Shown here one piece after another: positions 7,137 to 15,403 of a stretch of 64,000 nt of DNA. The DNA lies in contig JAWKMO010000004.1 of NCBI GenBank assembly GCA_041392205.1, positions 142,244 through 206,243 on the forward strand. Direction: 5' to 3'. A model generated the notes under the pieces. The model was not told the origin of the DNA, made no database searches, and saw only the letters and a program-made list of their open reading frames with translations. This DNA comes from Halomarinibacterium sp041392205. GTDB taxonomy: Bacteria > Bacteroidota > Bacteroidia > Flavobacteriales > Flavobacteriaceae. The number at the start of each line of letters is the position of its first letter. The stretch's first letter is position 1. A program made the translations under genes and the position numbers.

Positions 7137-9332
7137 ATGGAAGTAGAAAAGTTTTATTACGACAACAAAATCGTTAAAAATTTCCTCTATGCTACCCTTA
7201 TTTGGGGTATTGTAGGGATGAGTGTTGGGCTGCTATTAGCCTTTATGTTTTTGTTTCCTAACCTTACAGAGGGTATTTCCTGGCTTAGCTTTGGGCGCTT
7301 ACGCCCCTTGCATACCAATGCCGTTATTTTTGCCTTTGTTGGGAATGCCATCTTTGCGGGAGTGTATTACTCTTTGCAACGATTGCTGAAAGCTAGAATG
7401 TGGAGTAACTTTTTAAGTAATTTTAATTTTTGGGGCTGGCAGTTAATTATTGTTGCTGCTGCCATTACGCTTCCTTTGGGTATTACTACTTCCAAAGAGT
7501 ACGCAGAACTAGAATGGCCTATTGATATTGCAATTGCTTTAGTTTGGGTAGCTTTTGGAGCGAATATGATTGGAACCATTCTTAAAAGAAGACAGCGTCA
7601 CTTGTATGTTGCCATTTGGTTTTATTTGGCAACGTTTGTAACGGTTGCGGTGCTTCATATTGTAAATAGTATAGAGCTACCCGTAAGCTTTTTGAAAAGT
7701 TATTCGGCCTACGCAGGAGTGCAAGATGCTTTGGTGCAATGGTGGTACGGACATAATGCGGTGGCATTTTTTCTAACCACTCCATTTTTAGGATTGATGT
7801 ATTATTTTGTCCCCAAAGCAGCCAATAGACCTGTTTATTCCTATAAGTTGTCGATAGTTCACTTTTGGTCTTTAATATTTATCTATATATGGGCAGGACC
7901 ACACCATTTGTTGTATAGTGCTTTACCCGATTGGGCTCAAAGTTTGGGTGTTGCTTTTTCGGTAATGCTTATTGCTCCCTCTTGGGGAGGAATGATTAAC
8001 GGTTTGTTGACTCTCCGTGGTGCATGGGATAAAGTAAGAACAAGCCCGGTATTAAAATTTATGGTGGTAGCCATTACTGGGTATGGTATGGCAACTTTTG
8101 AAGGCCCCATGTTATCCTTAAAAAATGTAAATGCTATTGCTCACTTTACCGATTGGATTATTGCACACGTTCACGTAGGCGCTTTGGCTTGGAATGGGTT
8201 CCTAACCTTTGGAATGGTGTATTGGTTAGTGCCTAAATTATTCAAAACCAATCTTTGGTCAACTAGATTAGCAAACGCTCACTTCTGGATTGGTACTCTA
8301 GGAATCATTATGTATGCCTTGCCTATGTATGTGGCTGGTTTTGTACAGGCGTTTATGTGGAAACAATTCAATCCCGATGGAACCCTTACTTATGGGAATT
8401 TTTTGGAAACCGTAAGTGAAATTATTCCTATGTATTGGATGAGAGCTATAGGAGGTTCCCTGTACATAGTAGGTATGGTGATGTTATTATATAATATCGT
8501 TGCGACCATTCGTCAAGGAAGTAAGGTTACCGACGAACTTGCCGAAGCGGCTCCGCTACCAAAAGTAACAAAACATAGAACCGGAAAAGAAGGGTACCAT
8601 ACTTGGCTGGAAAGACGTCCTGTAAAGCTTACCATCTATGCAACTATTGCTATTTTAATTGGGGGAATAGTTCAAATTATACCCTCTTTATTGGTCGATG
8701 ATTATGTCCCTAAAATTACAAGTGTAAAGCCTTACACTCCATTAGAATTAGAAGGACGAGACATCTACATCCGGGAAAGCTGTAATGCGTGTCATTCACA
8801 AATGGTACGCCCTTTTAGAAGCGAAGTAGAACGATATGGCGAATATTCAAAATCGGGAGAATATGTGTATGATCATCCCTTCCTTTGGGGAAGTAAACGA
8901 ACAGGCCCCGATTTATTTAGGGTAGGAGGAAAGTATAGTGATAACTGGCATTTTAATCACTTTTACGACCCTCAAACCACTTCTTCAGGTTCTATCATGC
9001 CATCCTATAAATGGATCATTAAAAATGAATTGGACAAATCGCTTACCAAAAAGAAAATGGAAGCAATGGTCTCACTTGGGGTCCCTTATACCGAAGAGGA
9101 TATTGCTAGAGCACAAGAATGGATGACAGAACAAGGAACTAAAATTGAACAAAACCTTTTTAGTGATCCCGATTTCGCAAAAACCTATGAAAACGACAAA
9201 AAATACGCGCAAGAAAATAATGAAGACTTTGTTGAAATGCGAAATAGAGAAGTAGTAGCTCTTATTGCTTACCTCCAACGATTAGGTACCGATATTAAAG
9301 TGAAAACTAACGAGAATGTAACGAACAACTAA
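7137..9332 (+). CDS. ccoN: cbb3 cytochrome c oxidase, fused subunits I and II (CcoN-CcoO)
   Basis: A 731-residue fusion. Residues 1 to about 470 are the CcoN haem-copper core with twelve predicted helices. They show the RPLHTNAVIFAF start, WWYGHNAVAFF, the copper-ligand pair in WAGPHHLLYSALPDW, and the HVHVGALAWNG haem-ligand region. A linker leads to a second part (about 510-731) beginning with a membrane helix and carrying one haem-c site CNACH (C549, C552, H553) plus MVRPFRSE and TGPDLFRVGGKY. These are CcoO signatures. CcoN reduces oxygen and CcoO passes electrons from cytochrome c. In proteobacteria the two are separate genes; the fusion is common in Bacteroidota. It is followed by ccoQ 12 nt later. 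Confidence 0.95.
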   Translation: MEVEKFYYDNKIVKNFLYATLIWGIVGMSVGLLLAFMFLFPNLTEGISWLSFGRLRPLHTNAVIFAFVGNAIFAGVYYSLQRLLKARMWSNFLSNFNFWGWQLIIVAAAITLPLGITTSKEYAELEWPIDIAIALVWVAFGANMIGTILKRRQRHLYVAIWFYLATFVTVAVLHIVNSIELPVSFLKSYSAYAGVQDALVQWWYGHNAVAFFLTTPFLGLMYYFVPKAANRPVYSYKLSIVHFWSLIFIYIWAGPHHLLYSALPDWAQSLGVAFSVMLIAPSWGGMINGLLTLRGAWDKVRTSPVLKFMVVAITGYGMATFEGPMLSLKNVNAIAHFTDWIIAHVHVGALAWNGFLTFGMVYWLVPKLFKTNLWSTRLANAHFWIGTLGIIMYALPMYVAGFVQAFMWKQFNPDGTLTYGNFLETVSEIIPMYWMRAIGGSLYIVGMVMLLYNIVATIRQGSKVTDELAEAAPLPKVTKHRTGKEGYHTWLERRPVKLTIYATIAILIGGIVQIIPSLLVDDYVPKITSVKPYTPLELEGRDIYIRESCNACHSQMVRPFRSEVERYGEYSKSGEYVYDHPFLWGSKRTGPDLFRVGGKYSDNWHFNHFYDPQTTSSGSIMPSYKWIIKNELDKSLTKKKMEAMVSLGVPYTEEDIARAQEWMTEQGTKIEQNLFSDPDFAKTYENDKKYAQENNEDFVEMRNREVVALIAYLQRLGTDIKVKTNENVTNN

Positions 9333-9344
9333 AAACAATGTACT

Positions 9345-9542
9345 ATGTTAAAGTTTGTAAAAGGAAATTTGGAAAATATTGATGGAGTAGCTATCTACCC
9401 CATTATATCCCTACTTATATTTTTCACCTTTTTTCTATTGCTTTTTTGGTGGGTATTTACAGCTAAAAAAGCCTATATAAAGGAAGTGAGTAATATCCCC
9501 TTAGAAAAAGAAGATAACACCAACCTAAATATTAAAGCATGA
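9345..9542 (+). CDS. ccoQ: cbb3-type oxidase CcoQ/FixQ-like subunit
   Basis: A 65-residue single-span membrane protein. A short N-terminal segment (KGNLENIDGVAIYP) precedes a helix rich in I, L and F (about residues 21-40) and a charged cytoplasmic tail. It lies between ccoNO and ccoP and overlaps ccoP by 4 nt (ATGA), which implies translational coupling. CcoQ stabilises the assembled oxidase. Sequence conservation in this family is low, so the call rests on size, topology and position. Confidence 0.85.
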   Translation: MLKFVKGNLENIDGVAIYPIISLLIFFTFFLLLFWWVFTAKKAYIKEVSNIPLEKEDNTNLNIKA

Positions 9543-10513
9543 AATCAATAGCATCTTATTTACGAGTCATAGCCTTTATGCTAATTGCCTTTTTGCTACT
9601 AGAGTTTACCATCGATTCTGGTACACAAATGGCGATAGAAAAATATCCTATTATTTGGGGAGTTTTGGCAATGCTTTTTTTATTTGCCGTAGCTGTTGAA
9701 ATAATTGCCGAAAGTTTAAAAAGCATCTTATATAGAGGACTTTCTGAAGAAGCTAAAGAAAAATTCCTTGCTTCCGAAAAACTAAGAAAAGAACAACAAT
9801 TTTCTGGAATTAAAAAAAGCTATAAAAAGCTATTAGGCTCAAAACCAATAGAACAAGAAGGGGAAATTGTTTTAGATCATAATTATGACGGTATTAAAGA
9901 GCTAGATAACAAACTTCCACCTTGGTGGCTCTATGGCTTTTATATCACCATTATTTTTGCAGGTATCTATTTGGTACGATACCACATTTTTGATGGAACA
10001 AAGCAAGCCAAAGAATTTGAAATTGAAATGGAAGAAGCTCGTCTTGCCGTTGAAGAATATAAAAAAACAGCAAAAGGTTTGGTCGATGCAAATACTGTTG
10101 AAATACTAACGGAAGCTTCAGACTTAGCCGCAGGAAAAACCATTTTTGAAACCAATTGTATTGCCTGCCACAAAGCTGATGGAGGAGGGGGTATAGGTCC
10201 TAATCTTACCGATGCTTATTGGATTTTAGGCGGGGGCATTAAAAATGTGTTTACCACGGTTTCAGAAGGAGGTCGCGACGGAAAAGGAATGGTTTCATGG
10301 AAAACCGAACTTTCTCCACTAGAAATAGCACAAGTGGCTAGTTATGTATTAACCTTTCAAGGAACTACTCCTGCAGAACCTAAAGCTCCCGAAGGGGAAA
10401 TTTGGGTAAATCCAGAGATAGAAAAAGAAGCAGAAAAATTACCTATAGAAACGAGTATAGATTCTACCGCAGTAATTGATTCTACAAGTGCCACTATTTC
10501 AATTAGGAACTAA
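9539..10513 (+). CDS. ccoP: cbb3-type oxidase subunit III, CcoP (single haem-c site)
   Basis: A 324-residue protein. Two N-terminal membrane helices (about 8-28 and 40-60) precede the FixP_N-like segment, with LDNKLPPWWLYGFYITII near residue 120. One cytochrome c domain follows, with haem site CIACH (C207, C210, H211), GGGGIGPNLTDAYW and a methionine in GMVSWK. Proteobacterial CcoP has two haem-c sites; only one is visible here. The last 45 residues are acidic, with Ser and Thr near the end, and are probably disordered. CcoP relays electrons to CcoO. The gene is followed by a hairpin terminator, so ccoS-ccoP may form one transcript with partial read-through into ccoG. Confidence 0.93.
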   Translation: MKSIASYLRVIAFMLIAFLLLEFTIDSGTQMAIEKYPIIWGVLAMLFLFAVAVEIIAESLKSILYRGLSEEAKEKFLASEKLRKEQQFSGIKKSYKKLLGSKPIEQEGEIVLDHNYDGIKELDNKLPPWWLYGFYITIIFAGIYLVRYHIFDGTKQAKEFEIEMEEARLAVEEYKKTAKGLVDANTVEILTEASDLAAGKTIFETNCIACHKADGGGGIGPNLTDAYWILGGGIKNVFTTVSEGGRDGKGMVSWKTELSPLEIAQVASYVLTFQGTTPAEPKAPEGEIWVNPEIEKEAEKLPIETSIDSTAVIDSTSATISIRN

Positions 10514-10519
10514 ATAACC

Positions 10520-10554
10520 AAAACCTCCTTTTTATCTAAATAAGGAGGTTTTTA
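10520..10554 (+). terminator. Rho-independent terminator after ccoP
   Basis: An 11-bp perfect stem (10520-10530 with 10542-10552, arm core AACCTCCTT/AAGGAGGTT) and an 11-nt loop, with the T-run formed by the 3' arm and the bases after it. It lies 6 nt past the ccoP stop and 15 nt before the ccoG start. The 3' arm contains AAGGAGG, but it is too far from the start to act as a ribosome site. Confidence 0.75.
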
Positions 10555-10567
10555 ATAAAAAATTGCT

Positions 10568-11989
10568 TTGGAAACCCCAGAAGACGAAATTTTCCGCGAT
10601 AGTATTGCTACCATAAACAAGGAGGGTAAGCGCGCTTGGATTTATCCAAAAAAACCTTTCGGAAATTTTTATAAATACCGAAAATTAGTAAGTTACCTGT
10701 TACTTACAATCCTTTTTGCTTCTCCCTTTATAAAGATTAATGGGAATCAATTTATTTTATTAAACGTACTCGAAAGACGTTTCAATATTTTTGGGTATCC
10801 TTTTTGGCCACAAGATTTCCATCTCGTCGTTATTATGATGCTTATTGGGGTGGTATTTGTCATTTTTTTTACGGTTGCCTTTGGAAGACTATTTTGTGGT
10901 TGGATTTGCCCACAAACCATTTTTATGGAGATGGTTTTCCGTAGAATTGAGTATTGGATTGAGGGAGATAAAGGAAAACAAATACGCTTAGCAAAACAGC
11001 CATGGAATGCCGAAAAAATTCAAAAAAAAGGACTTAAATGGTTTGTGTTTTTTATTATTTCCTTTTTAATTGCTAATGTATTTTTAGCCTATTTAATAGG
11101 GAGTGATAAATTATTGGAATATATTTCTGAAGGTCCAGCAGAAAATGTAAGTACCTTAATTTCATTACTCATTTTTACAGCAGTTTTCTATTTCATATTT
11201 GCTTGGTTTCGGGAGCAAGTATGCATCATCGCTTGCCCTTATGGACGATTACAAGGGGTTCTTTTAGATAACAAATCTATAGTAGTGGCGTATGATCATA
11301 AACGGGGAGAAAAAGAGGCTGGAAGAGCAAAATTTAACAAACAAGAAGATCGAGCAGCTACAGGAAAAGGAGATTGTATTGATTGTTTTCAGTGTGTTCA
11401 TGTATGCCCAACAGGTATTGATATTAGAAACGGTACACAATTGGAGTGCGTTAATTGTACCGCTTGTATCGATGCGTGTGACCATATAATGGAGTCGGTT
11501 AATTTACCCAAAGGGCTCATTCGGTATGCTAGTGAAGATGCTATCGAAAAGAAAGCAAAATTTAAGTTCAATGCCCGTTTAAAAGGCTATTCGGCAGTGC
11601 TATTTATCTTACTTGGGGTATTTTCTGGAATGCTTTTTTTGCGAAATGATTTAGAGGCAAGGGTGTTGCGATTGCCAGGCCAATTATACGAACACAAAGA
11701 AAACAATATCATTAGTAATGTATATACCTATAAATTGGTGAATAAAACAACCCAAGATATTACCAATGTACATTTCAAATTACTATCGCACAAAGGAGAG
11801 ATTAAATTAGTTAAAAATGATCGCTTTAGTGTAGAAAAGCAAGAAATTGAAGAAGGTACGTTATTTATTGAAATGAATGCCAGCGAAATAAAAGGCGATA
11901 AAACAAAAATAAAGATAGGAGTGTACGAAGGAGATACACTAATTGAAACAACTAAAACCACATTCTTGGGTCCAAGAAGCTATAAATAA
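10568..11989 (+). CDS. ccoG: cbb3 oxidase accessory protein CcoG (polyferredoxin)
   Basis: A 473-residue membrane protein with about five helices and several iron-sulfur cysteine motifs: FCGWICPQT near residue 115, CIIACPYGRLQG near 220, and two 4Fe-4S clusters in CIDCFQCVHVCP and CVNCTACIDACDH. The C-terminal 120 residues form an Ig-like periplasmic domain. CcoG reduces copper for delivery to cbb3 oxidase. The start is TTG at 10568: no ATG or GTG exists near the N-terminus in this frame, and the conserved N-terminal region begins immediately. FixH follows 7 nt later. Confidence 0.93.
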   Translation: METPEDEIFRDSIATINKEGKRAWIYPKKPFGNFYKYRKLVSYLLLTILFASPFIKINGNQFILLNVLERRFNIFGYPFWPQDFHLVVIMMLIGVVFVIFFTVAFGRLFCGWICPQTIFMEMVFRRIEYWIEGDKGKQIRLAKQPWNAEKIQKKGLKWFVFFIISFLIANVFLAYLIGSDKLLEYISEGPAENVSTLISLLIFTAVFYFIFAWFREQVCIIACPYGRLQGVLLDNKSIVVAYDHKRGEKEAGRAKFNKQEDRAATGKGDCIDCFQCVHVCPTGIDIRNGTQLECVNCTACIDACDHIMESVNLPKGLIRYASEDAIEKKAKFKFNARLKGYSAVLFILLGVFSGMLFLRNDLEARVLRLPGQLYEHKENNIISNVYTYKLVNKTTQDITNVHFKLLSHKGEIKLVKNDRFSVEKQEIEEGTLFIEMNASEIKGDKTKIKIGVYEGDTLIETTKTTFLGPRSYK

Positions 11990-11996
11990 TTAGGAT

Positions 11997-12443
11997 ATGA
12001 AAATTAACTGGGGTACTGGAATTGTTATTGGAATGATAACATTTATTGGTTTTATTATGTACATGGTGGTGATTATGCTCACCAATAAAGAATACGATCA
12101 TGACTTGGTGACAGAGAATTATTACGCAAAGGATTTAGTATATCAAAACGAAATCGATGCAGAAAAGAAGGCCAATTCTTTTACGACTAAAATTAGAATA
12201 GAAAAAACAGCTCAAGGATTACAAGTCTTCTTTCCTGAAGAATTACAAGGAAAAGCCGTAACAGGAACCATTCAAATGTATCGCCCTTCCAATGAAAAAT
12301 TAGATTTCCAAATTCCTTTAAAAATGGAAGATTTAAAAGCATTAATTCCAAATTCAAAGTTAGTGGCGGGTAGTTGGAAGGTAATTATCGATTGGGAAAT
12401 GGAAGGCGATAAATATTTATTTAAAAAAGCAATCGTGTATTAA
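11997..12443 (+). CDS. fixH: FixH family protein
   Basis: A 148-residue protein with one N-terminal helix (about residues 7-28) and an exported domain. It contains the FixH hallmark segment YDHDLVTENYYAKDLVYQ, followed by a beta-rich region. FixH/CcoH stays with the cbb3 complex during assembly and works with the CcoI copper ATPase. It sits between ccoG (7 nt) and the TauE/SafE-like gene (1 nt), so the genes are co-transcribed. Family and context agree. Confidence 0.9.
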   Translation: MKINWGTGIVIGMITFIGFIMYMVVIMLTNKEYDHDLVTENYYAKDLVYQNEIDAEKKANSFTTKIRIEKTAQGLQVFFPEELQGKAVTGTIQMYRPSNEKLDFQIPLKMEDLKALIPNSKLVAGSWKVIIDWEMEGDKYLFKKAIVY

Positions 12444-12444
12444 A

Positions 12445-13182
12445 ATGTTTGTAACGGCGCTTATTTTAGGGGTTTTGGGAAGCTTCCATTGTGTAGGAAT
12501 GTGCGGTCCTATTGCTTTTTTATTGCCGTTAGATAGAAATAATTCAACTAAAAAATACAGTCAGTTGTTTTTGTATCACTTCGGAAGGCTTTTTACCTAC
12601 AGTGTCTTGGGATTGCTCTTCGGAATGTTAGGAAAAGGGCTTAACCTATTTGGGTTCCAACAAAAGGTTTCTATCGGGATTGGAATTATTATGATTTTAG
12701 TAATTATTATTCCGCAGAAACATATAAAAAAATTTTCCATTTCAAAACCTATTTATGTTGCGGTTTCTAAAGTGAAAAGTGCGCTGGGCACTCAGCTTAA
12801 AAAGAGAACACCCGATACCTTTTTTACCATCGGGTTTTTAAACGGATTTTTGCCCTGCGGATTGGTTTATATGGCAATTTTTGGCGCTATTGCCTCTGGA
12901 AGTTTATTTGAGGGAAGTTTGTATATGTTGGGTTTCGGTTTAGGGACCCTTCCATTAATGACCACAGCCATATACCTTGGCAATTTTTTAAAAGGAGATT
13001 TACGACAAAAAATTAGAAAAGCCATTCCCGTATTTGTTGTCATGGTGGGCTGTTTTTTTATTTTACGCGGAATGGGATTAGGAATCCCGTATGTATCACC
13101 AAAACCAGTTACTAATAGGGTAGATGCCAATTACAATTGCCACTTAATTTCGGTAAATGAATACAAAAATGTTGAACCTTAA
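12445..13182 (+). CDS. TauE/SafE (DsbD_2-type) membrane protein of the cbb3 cluster
   Basis: A 245-residue protein with about six helices. The signature FHCVGMCGPIAF near residue 15 and the paired GFLNGFLPCGLVYM near 135 mark the PF13386 DsbD_2/SafE-type transporter family. The two short cysteine motifs sit in equivalent positions of an inverted repeat, as in thiol- or metal-handling relatives. In Bacteroidota this gene usually closes the cbb3 operon, and a role in copper or thiol supply to the oxidase is inferred from that. The last 30 residues form a soluble tail. Confidence 0.85.
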   Translation: MFVTALILGVLGSFHCVGMCGPIAFLLPLDRNNSTKKYSQLFLYHFGRLFTYSVLGLLFGMLGKGLNLFGFQQKVSIGIGIIMILVIIIPQKHIKKFSISKPIYVAVSKVKSALGTQLKKRTPDTFFTIGFLNGFLPCGLVYMAIFGAIASGSLFEGSLYMLGFGLGTLPLMTTAIYLGNFLKGDLRQKIRKAIPVFVVMVGCFFILRGMGLGIPYVSPKPVTNRVDANYNCHLISVNEYKNVEP

Positions 13183-13193
13183 AATATATTCTT

Positions 13194-13337
13194 ATGATTC
13201 TTAATAATATACCTTTAGTTAATTGGAGTAATGGCGTCATTATGATTGGTGTTTTTGCTCTTGTGTGTATCATTTTAATTGTTATACTCATTAATTTTAT
13301 GAGCAGCGGCAGTAAGAAAGAAGATAATAAAGACTAA
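13194..13337 (+). CDS. Small single-span membrane protein (47 aa) of the cbb3 locus
   Basis: An ATG at 13194 opens a 47-codon frame ending at TAA 13335-13337. The peptide starts MILNNIPLVNWSNG, has a hydrophobic helix of about 20 residues (MIGVFALVCIILIVILINF) and ends in a charged SSGSKKEDNKD tail. That is a believable N-out or N-in single-span design, resembling the CcoQ layout. It lies 11 nt after the TauE/SafE gene and 26 nt before a strong terminator, so it is probably the last gene of the oxidase transcript. I do not recognise a named family. Hydrophobicity, charge pattern and position favour a real gene. Confidence 0.62.
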   Translation: MILNNIPLVNWSNGVIMIGVFALVCIILIVILINFMSSGSKKEDNKD

Positions 13338-13363
13338 TTCAATAAAAAAAAATTCCATAAAAG

Positions 13364-13398
13364 AAACGGGTATTCTAATTGCGGAGTTACCCGTTTTT
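13364..13398 (+). terminator. Terminator closing the cbb3 transcript
   Basis: Stem AAACGGGTA (13364-13372) pairs with TACCCGTTT (13388-13396), and two more T follow. It stands 26 nt after the 47-codon gene and before trxB. Confidence 0.75.
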
Positions 13399-13526
13399 GG
13401 TATAAAAGAAGAAGGCATCAGGATAGTTAGAACAAATAACTTAATAACAATTCTTAATAACTTTTACCGTAAGTTTTGGGCTAAAGTTCCTACTTTTATA
13501 ACCTCATAAATTTGAAGTTTTTAACC

Positions 13527-14495
13527 ATGTCAAACACTATTGAAAGAATAAAATGCTTAATTATTGGCTCAGGACCAGCGGGATATACCGCTGCCATTTA
13601 TGCAGCTAGAGCCGATCTTAAACCCATAATGTATACAGGAATGGAGCCTGGTGGACAATTAACTACTACTACCGAAGTAGATAATTTTCCAGGGTATCCA
13701 GAAGGAATAGATGGCCCCACTATGATGGTCCAATTGCAACAACAAGCCGAGCGCTTTGGCACCGAAGTTCGCATAGGAATGGTAACAGCAGTAGATTTTA
13801 GTGAGGAAGTTGGAGGAATCCATAAAGTTACTGTCGATCATACCATTCAAATTGAAGCTGAAACGGTTATTATTTCAACGGGTGCTACAGCAAAATACTT
13901 AGGATTACCCAGCGAGCAACGGTTACGCGGTGGGGGAGTGTCTGCCTGTGCCGTGTGTGACGGATTTTTTTATAAAGGACAGGATGTGGCTATTGTTGGG
14001 GCGGGTGATACCGCTGCCGAAGAAGCCACCTATCTGGCCAATATTTGTAATAAAGTGACCATGTTGGTACGTAAAGACCAAATGCGGGCATCAAAAGCCA
14101 TGCAACATCGTGTTAATGCTACTAAAAATCTGGAAGTACGATACAATACTGAAGTTGATGAGGTTTTAGGAGATATGGTGGTAGAAGGGTTGCGAATAGT
14201 AAATAACCAAACCGGAGAGAAAGAAGAGATTGCCATTACTGGATTGTTTATCGCCATAGGGCACAAACCCAATACCGATATTTTTAAAGGACAATTGGAC
14301 ATGGACGAAACGGGCTATTTAATTACTAAAGGGAAGAGCACCAAAACCAATAAACCCGGTGTTTTTGCCAGTGGTGATGTACAGGATAAAGAATACCGAC
14401 AAGCGGTGACTGCTGCAGGTACGGGCTGTATGGCGGCCTTAGATGCTGAACGGTATTTAGCAGCCGTAGAAAGTAAAGAAGAAGTGGAAGCTTAA
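13527..14495 (+). CDS. trxB: Thioredoxin-disulfide reductase
   Basis: A 322-residue flavoprotein that reduces thioredoxin with NADPH. It has an FAD-binding GSGPAGYTAAIYAAR near residue 14, the redox-active CAVC (C141 and C144), an NADPH motif GAGDTAAEEA near 155, and the C-terminal FAD motif GVFASGDVQD. The ATG at 13527 is preferred over an in-frame TTG 15 nt upstream because the family begins just before the GxGxxG motif. It is a single-gene unit between two terminators. A possible -7 box TAAATTTG lies at 13507-13514. Confidence 0.96.
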   Translation: MSNTIERIKCLIIGSGPAGYTAAIYAARADLKPIMYTGMEPGGQLTTTTEVDNFPGYPEGIDGPTMMVQLQQQAERFGTEVRIGMVTAVDFSEEVGGIHKVTVDHTIQIEAETVIISTGATAKYLGLPSEQRLRGGGVSACAVCDGFFYKGQDVAIVGAGDTAAEEATYLANICNKVTMLVRKDQMRASKAMQHRVNATKNLEVRYNTEVDEVLGDMVVEGLRIVNNQTGEKEEIAITGLFIAIGHKPNTDIFKGQLDMDETGYLITKGKSTKTNKPGVFASGDVQDKEYRQAVTAAGTGCMAALDAERYLAAVESKEEVEA

Positions 14496-14513
14496 TATGA
14501 ATATCGTATAATG

Positions 14514-14543
14514 AAAAAACCGAAGCATTGCTTCGGTTTTTTT
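14514..14543. terminator. Bidirectional terminator between trxB and the DUF4440 gene
   Basis: AACCGAAGC / GCTTCGGTT stem with a 3-nt ATT loop, flanked by A6 on the left and T7 on the right. It can therefore end both the rightward trxB and the leftward DUF4440 transcript. The long A/T flanks extend the stem to 13 bp. Confidence 0.85.
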
Positions 14544-14550
14544 GTTTAAC

Positions 14551-15330
14551 CTAGTCTATTTTAATTGCCTCTTCTACAAGATTACCATTTTCAAAGACTT
14601 TTAGTTTTGTAATATTTCCCATTTCATTTCGAATAAATTCAAAGGTTAAAGGGGCTTGGTCGTGGGAAAACGTAAATTCCCCTTTTGTAATTAATTTAGA
14701 TTGCATTTTCCCAGCTTGTATAAATAATGACCCATCTTCTATTGATATTGTAACTTTCCCTGTTGTAGGAGCTTCATAACTGCCAGTAAACTTTTTCAAT
14801 TCACTTAGGGAAAGCGTTACTAATGTTTCATTTTTAATCACACTGTTTGATTTGTGGTCATAACTTAAGACTCGGGTTAATTTCCATTCATTATTTTCCA
14901 TTATCCATAAGTGGGTAAATGCTGCCGTACTCCCGGCATGTTCTGGGGTATTGCCTGTTTTTTCAAAAAAACGATGCGTCCCCATTTGTATGGCTCCATA
15001 TAGTTTTCCGTTATCAAATAAGGGAAATACTTTTAGGGTACCCACCAATTCTCTTCTAGATTTGGTTGGGTTATTAGGGTTGCAAATACCTTGCTTCATT
15101 CCAATAAGAAAGGTTTCTTTTGAATTTGTTATGCCGCTTTGGTCATGGTAAAATTCAAAGTCTTCTGAAATAAGCTCCTGCAAATAGTTAGATTCACAGG
15201 CATTAAAAGCTCTGTCAAATAGTAAACTATCTTTTGCTTTTAAAGTTTGAAATAATTCTGAATTAATTTCAATTTGAGCATAGCTAAAACTGAAGTTGAG
15301 TAAATATAATAAGGGTATAAAGAATTTCAT
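14551..15330 (-). CDS. Exported DUF4440 (SnoaL/NTF2-like) protein
   Basis: A 259-residue protein with a signal peptide (KFFIPLLYLLNFSFSYAQ). An NTF2-like DUF4440 domain covers about residues 30-150, seen in DSLLFDRAFNACE, EDFEFYHDQSG, FTHLWIMENNEWKLTRVLSYDH. A second C-terminal beta-rich part (about 165-259) includes LSLSELKKFTGSYEAP, like the tail of beta-lactamase-related exported proteins. The ATG at 15330 is chosen over upstream in-frame starts because it gives a clean signal peptide and leaves the preceding terminator outside the gene. Substrate unknown. Confidence 0.8.
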   Translation of the reverse strand: MKFFIPLLYLLNFSFSYAQIEINSELFQTLKAKDSLLFDRAFNACESNYLQELISEDFEFYHDQSGITNSKETFLIGMKQGICNPNNPTKSRRELVGTLKVFPLFDNGKLYGAIQMGTHRFFEKTGNTPEHAGSTAAFTHLWIMENNEWKLTRVLSYDHKSNSVIKNETLVTLSLSELKKFTGSYEAPTTGKVTISIEDGSLFIQAGKMQSKLITKGEFTFSHDQAPLTFEFIRNEMGNITKLKVFENGNLVEEAIKID

Positions 15331-15344
15331 AATGTCAAAAATAA

Positions 15345-15378
15345 AAGCCCGAAGCACTATGGACTTCACTTCGGGCTT
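15345..15378 (-). terminator. Terminator of the PadR-PspC-GIN operon
   Basis: AAGCCCGAAG (15345-15354) pairs with CTTCGGGCTT (15369-15378). Read leftward, the hairpin is followed by TTTTATTTTT, a good Rho-independent tail. It is 25 nt past the GIN-domain stop. Confidence 0.85.
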
Positions 15379-15403
15379 AGGGTTGGTTAGGGTTAAGTTG
15401 TAG

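Noticed and set aside
10542..10548. AAGGAGG as a ribosome binding site for ccoG
   Set aside because: It is 19 nt before the start and is the 3' arm of a terminator hairpin; this phylum seldom uses such sites.
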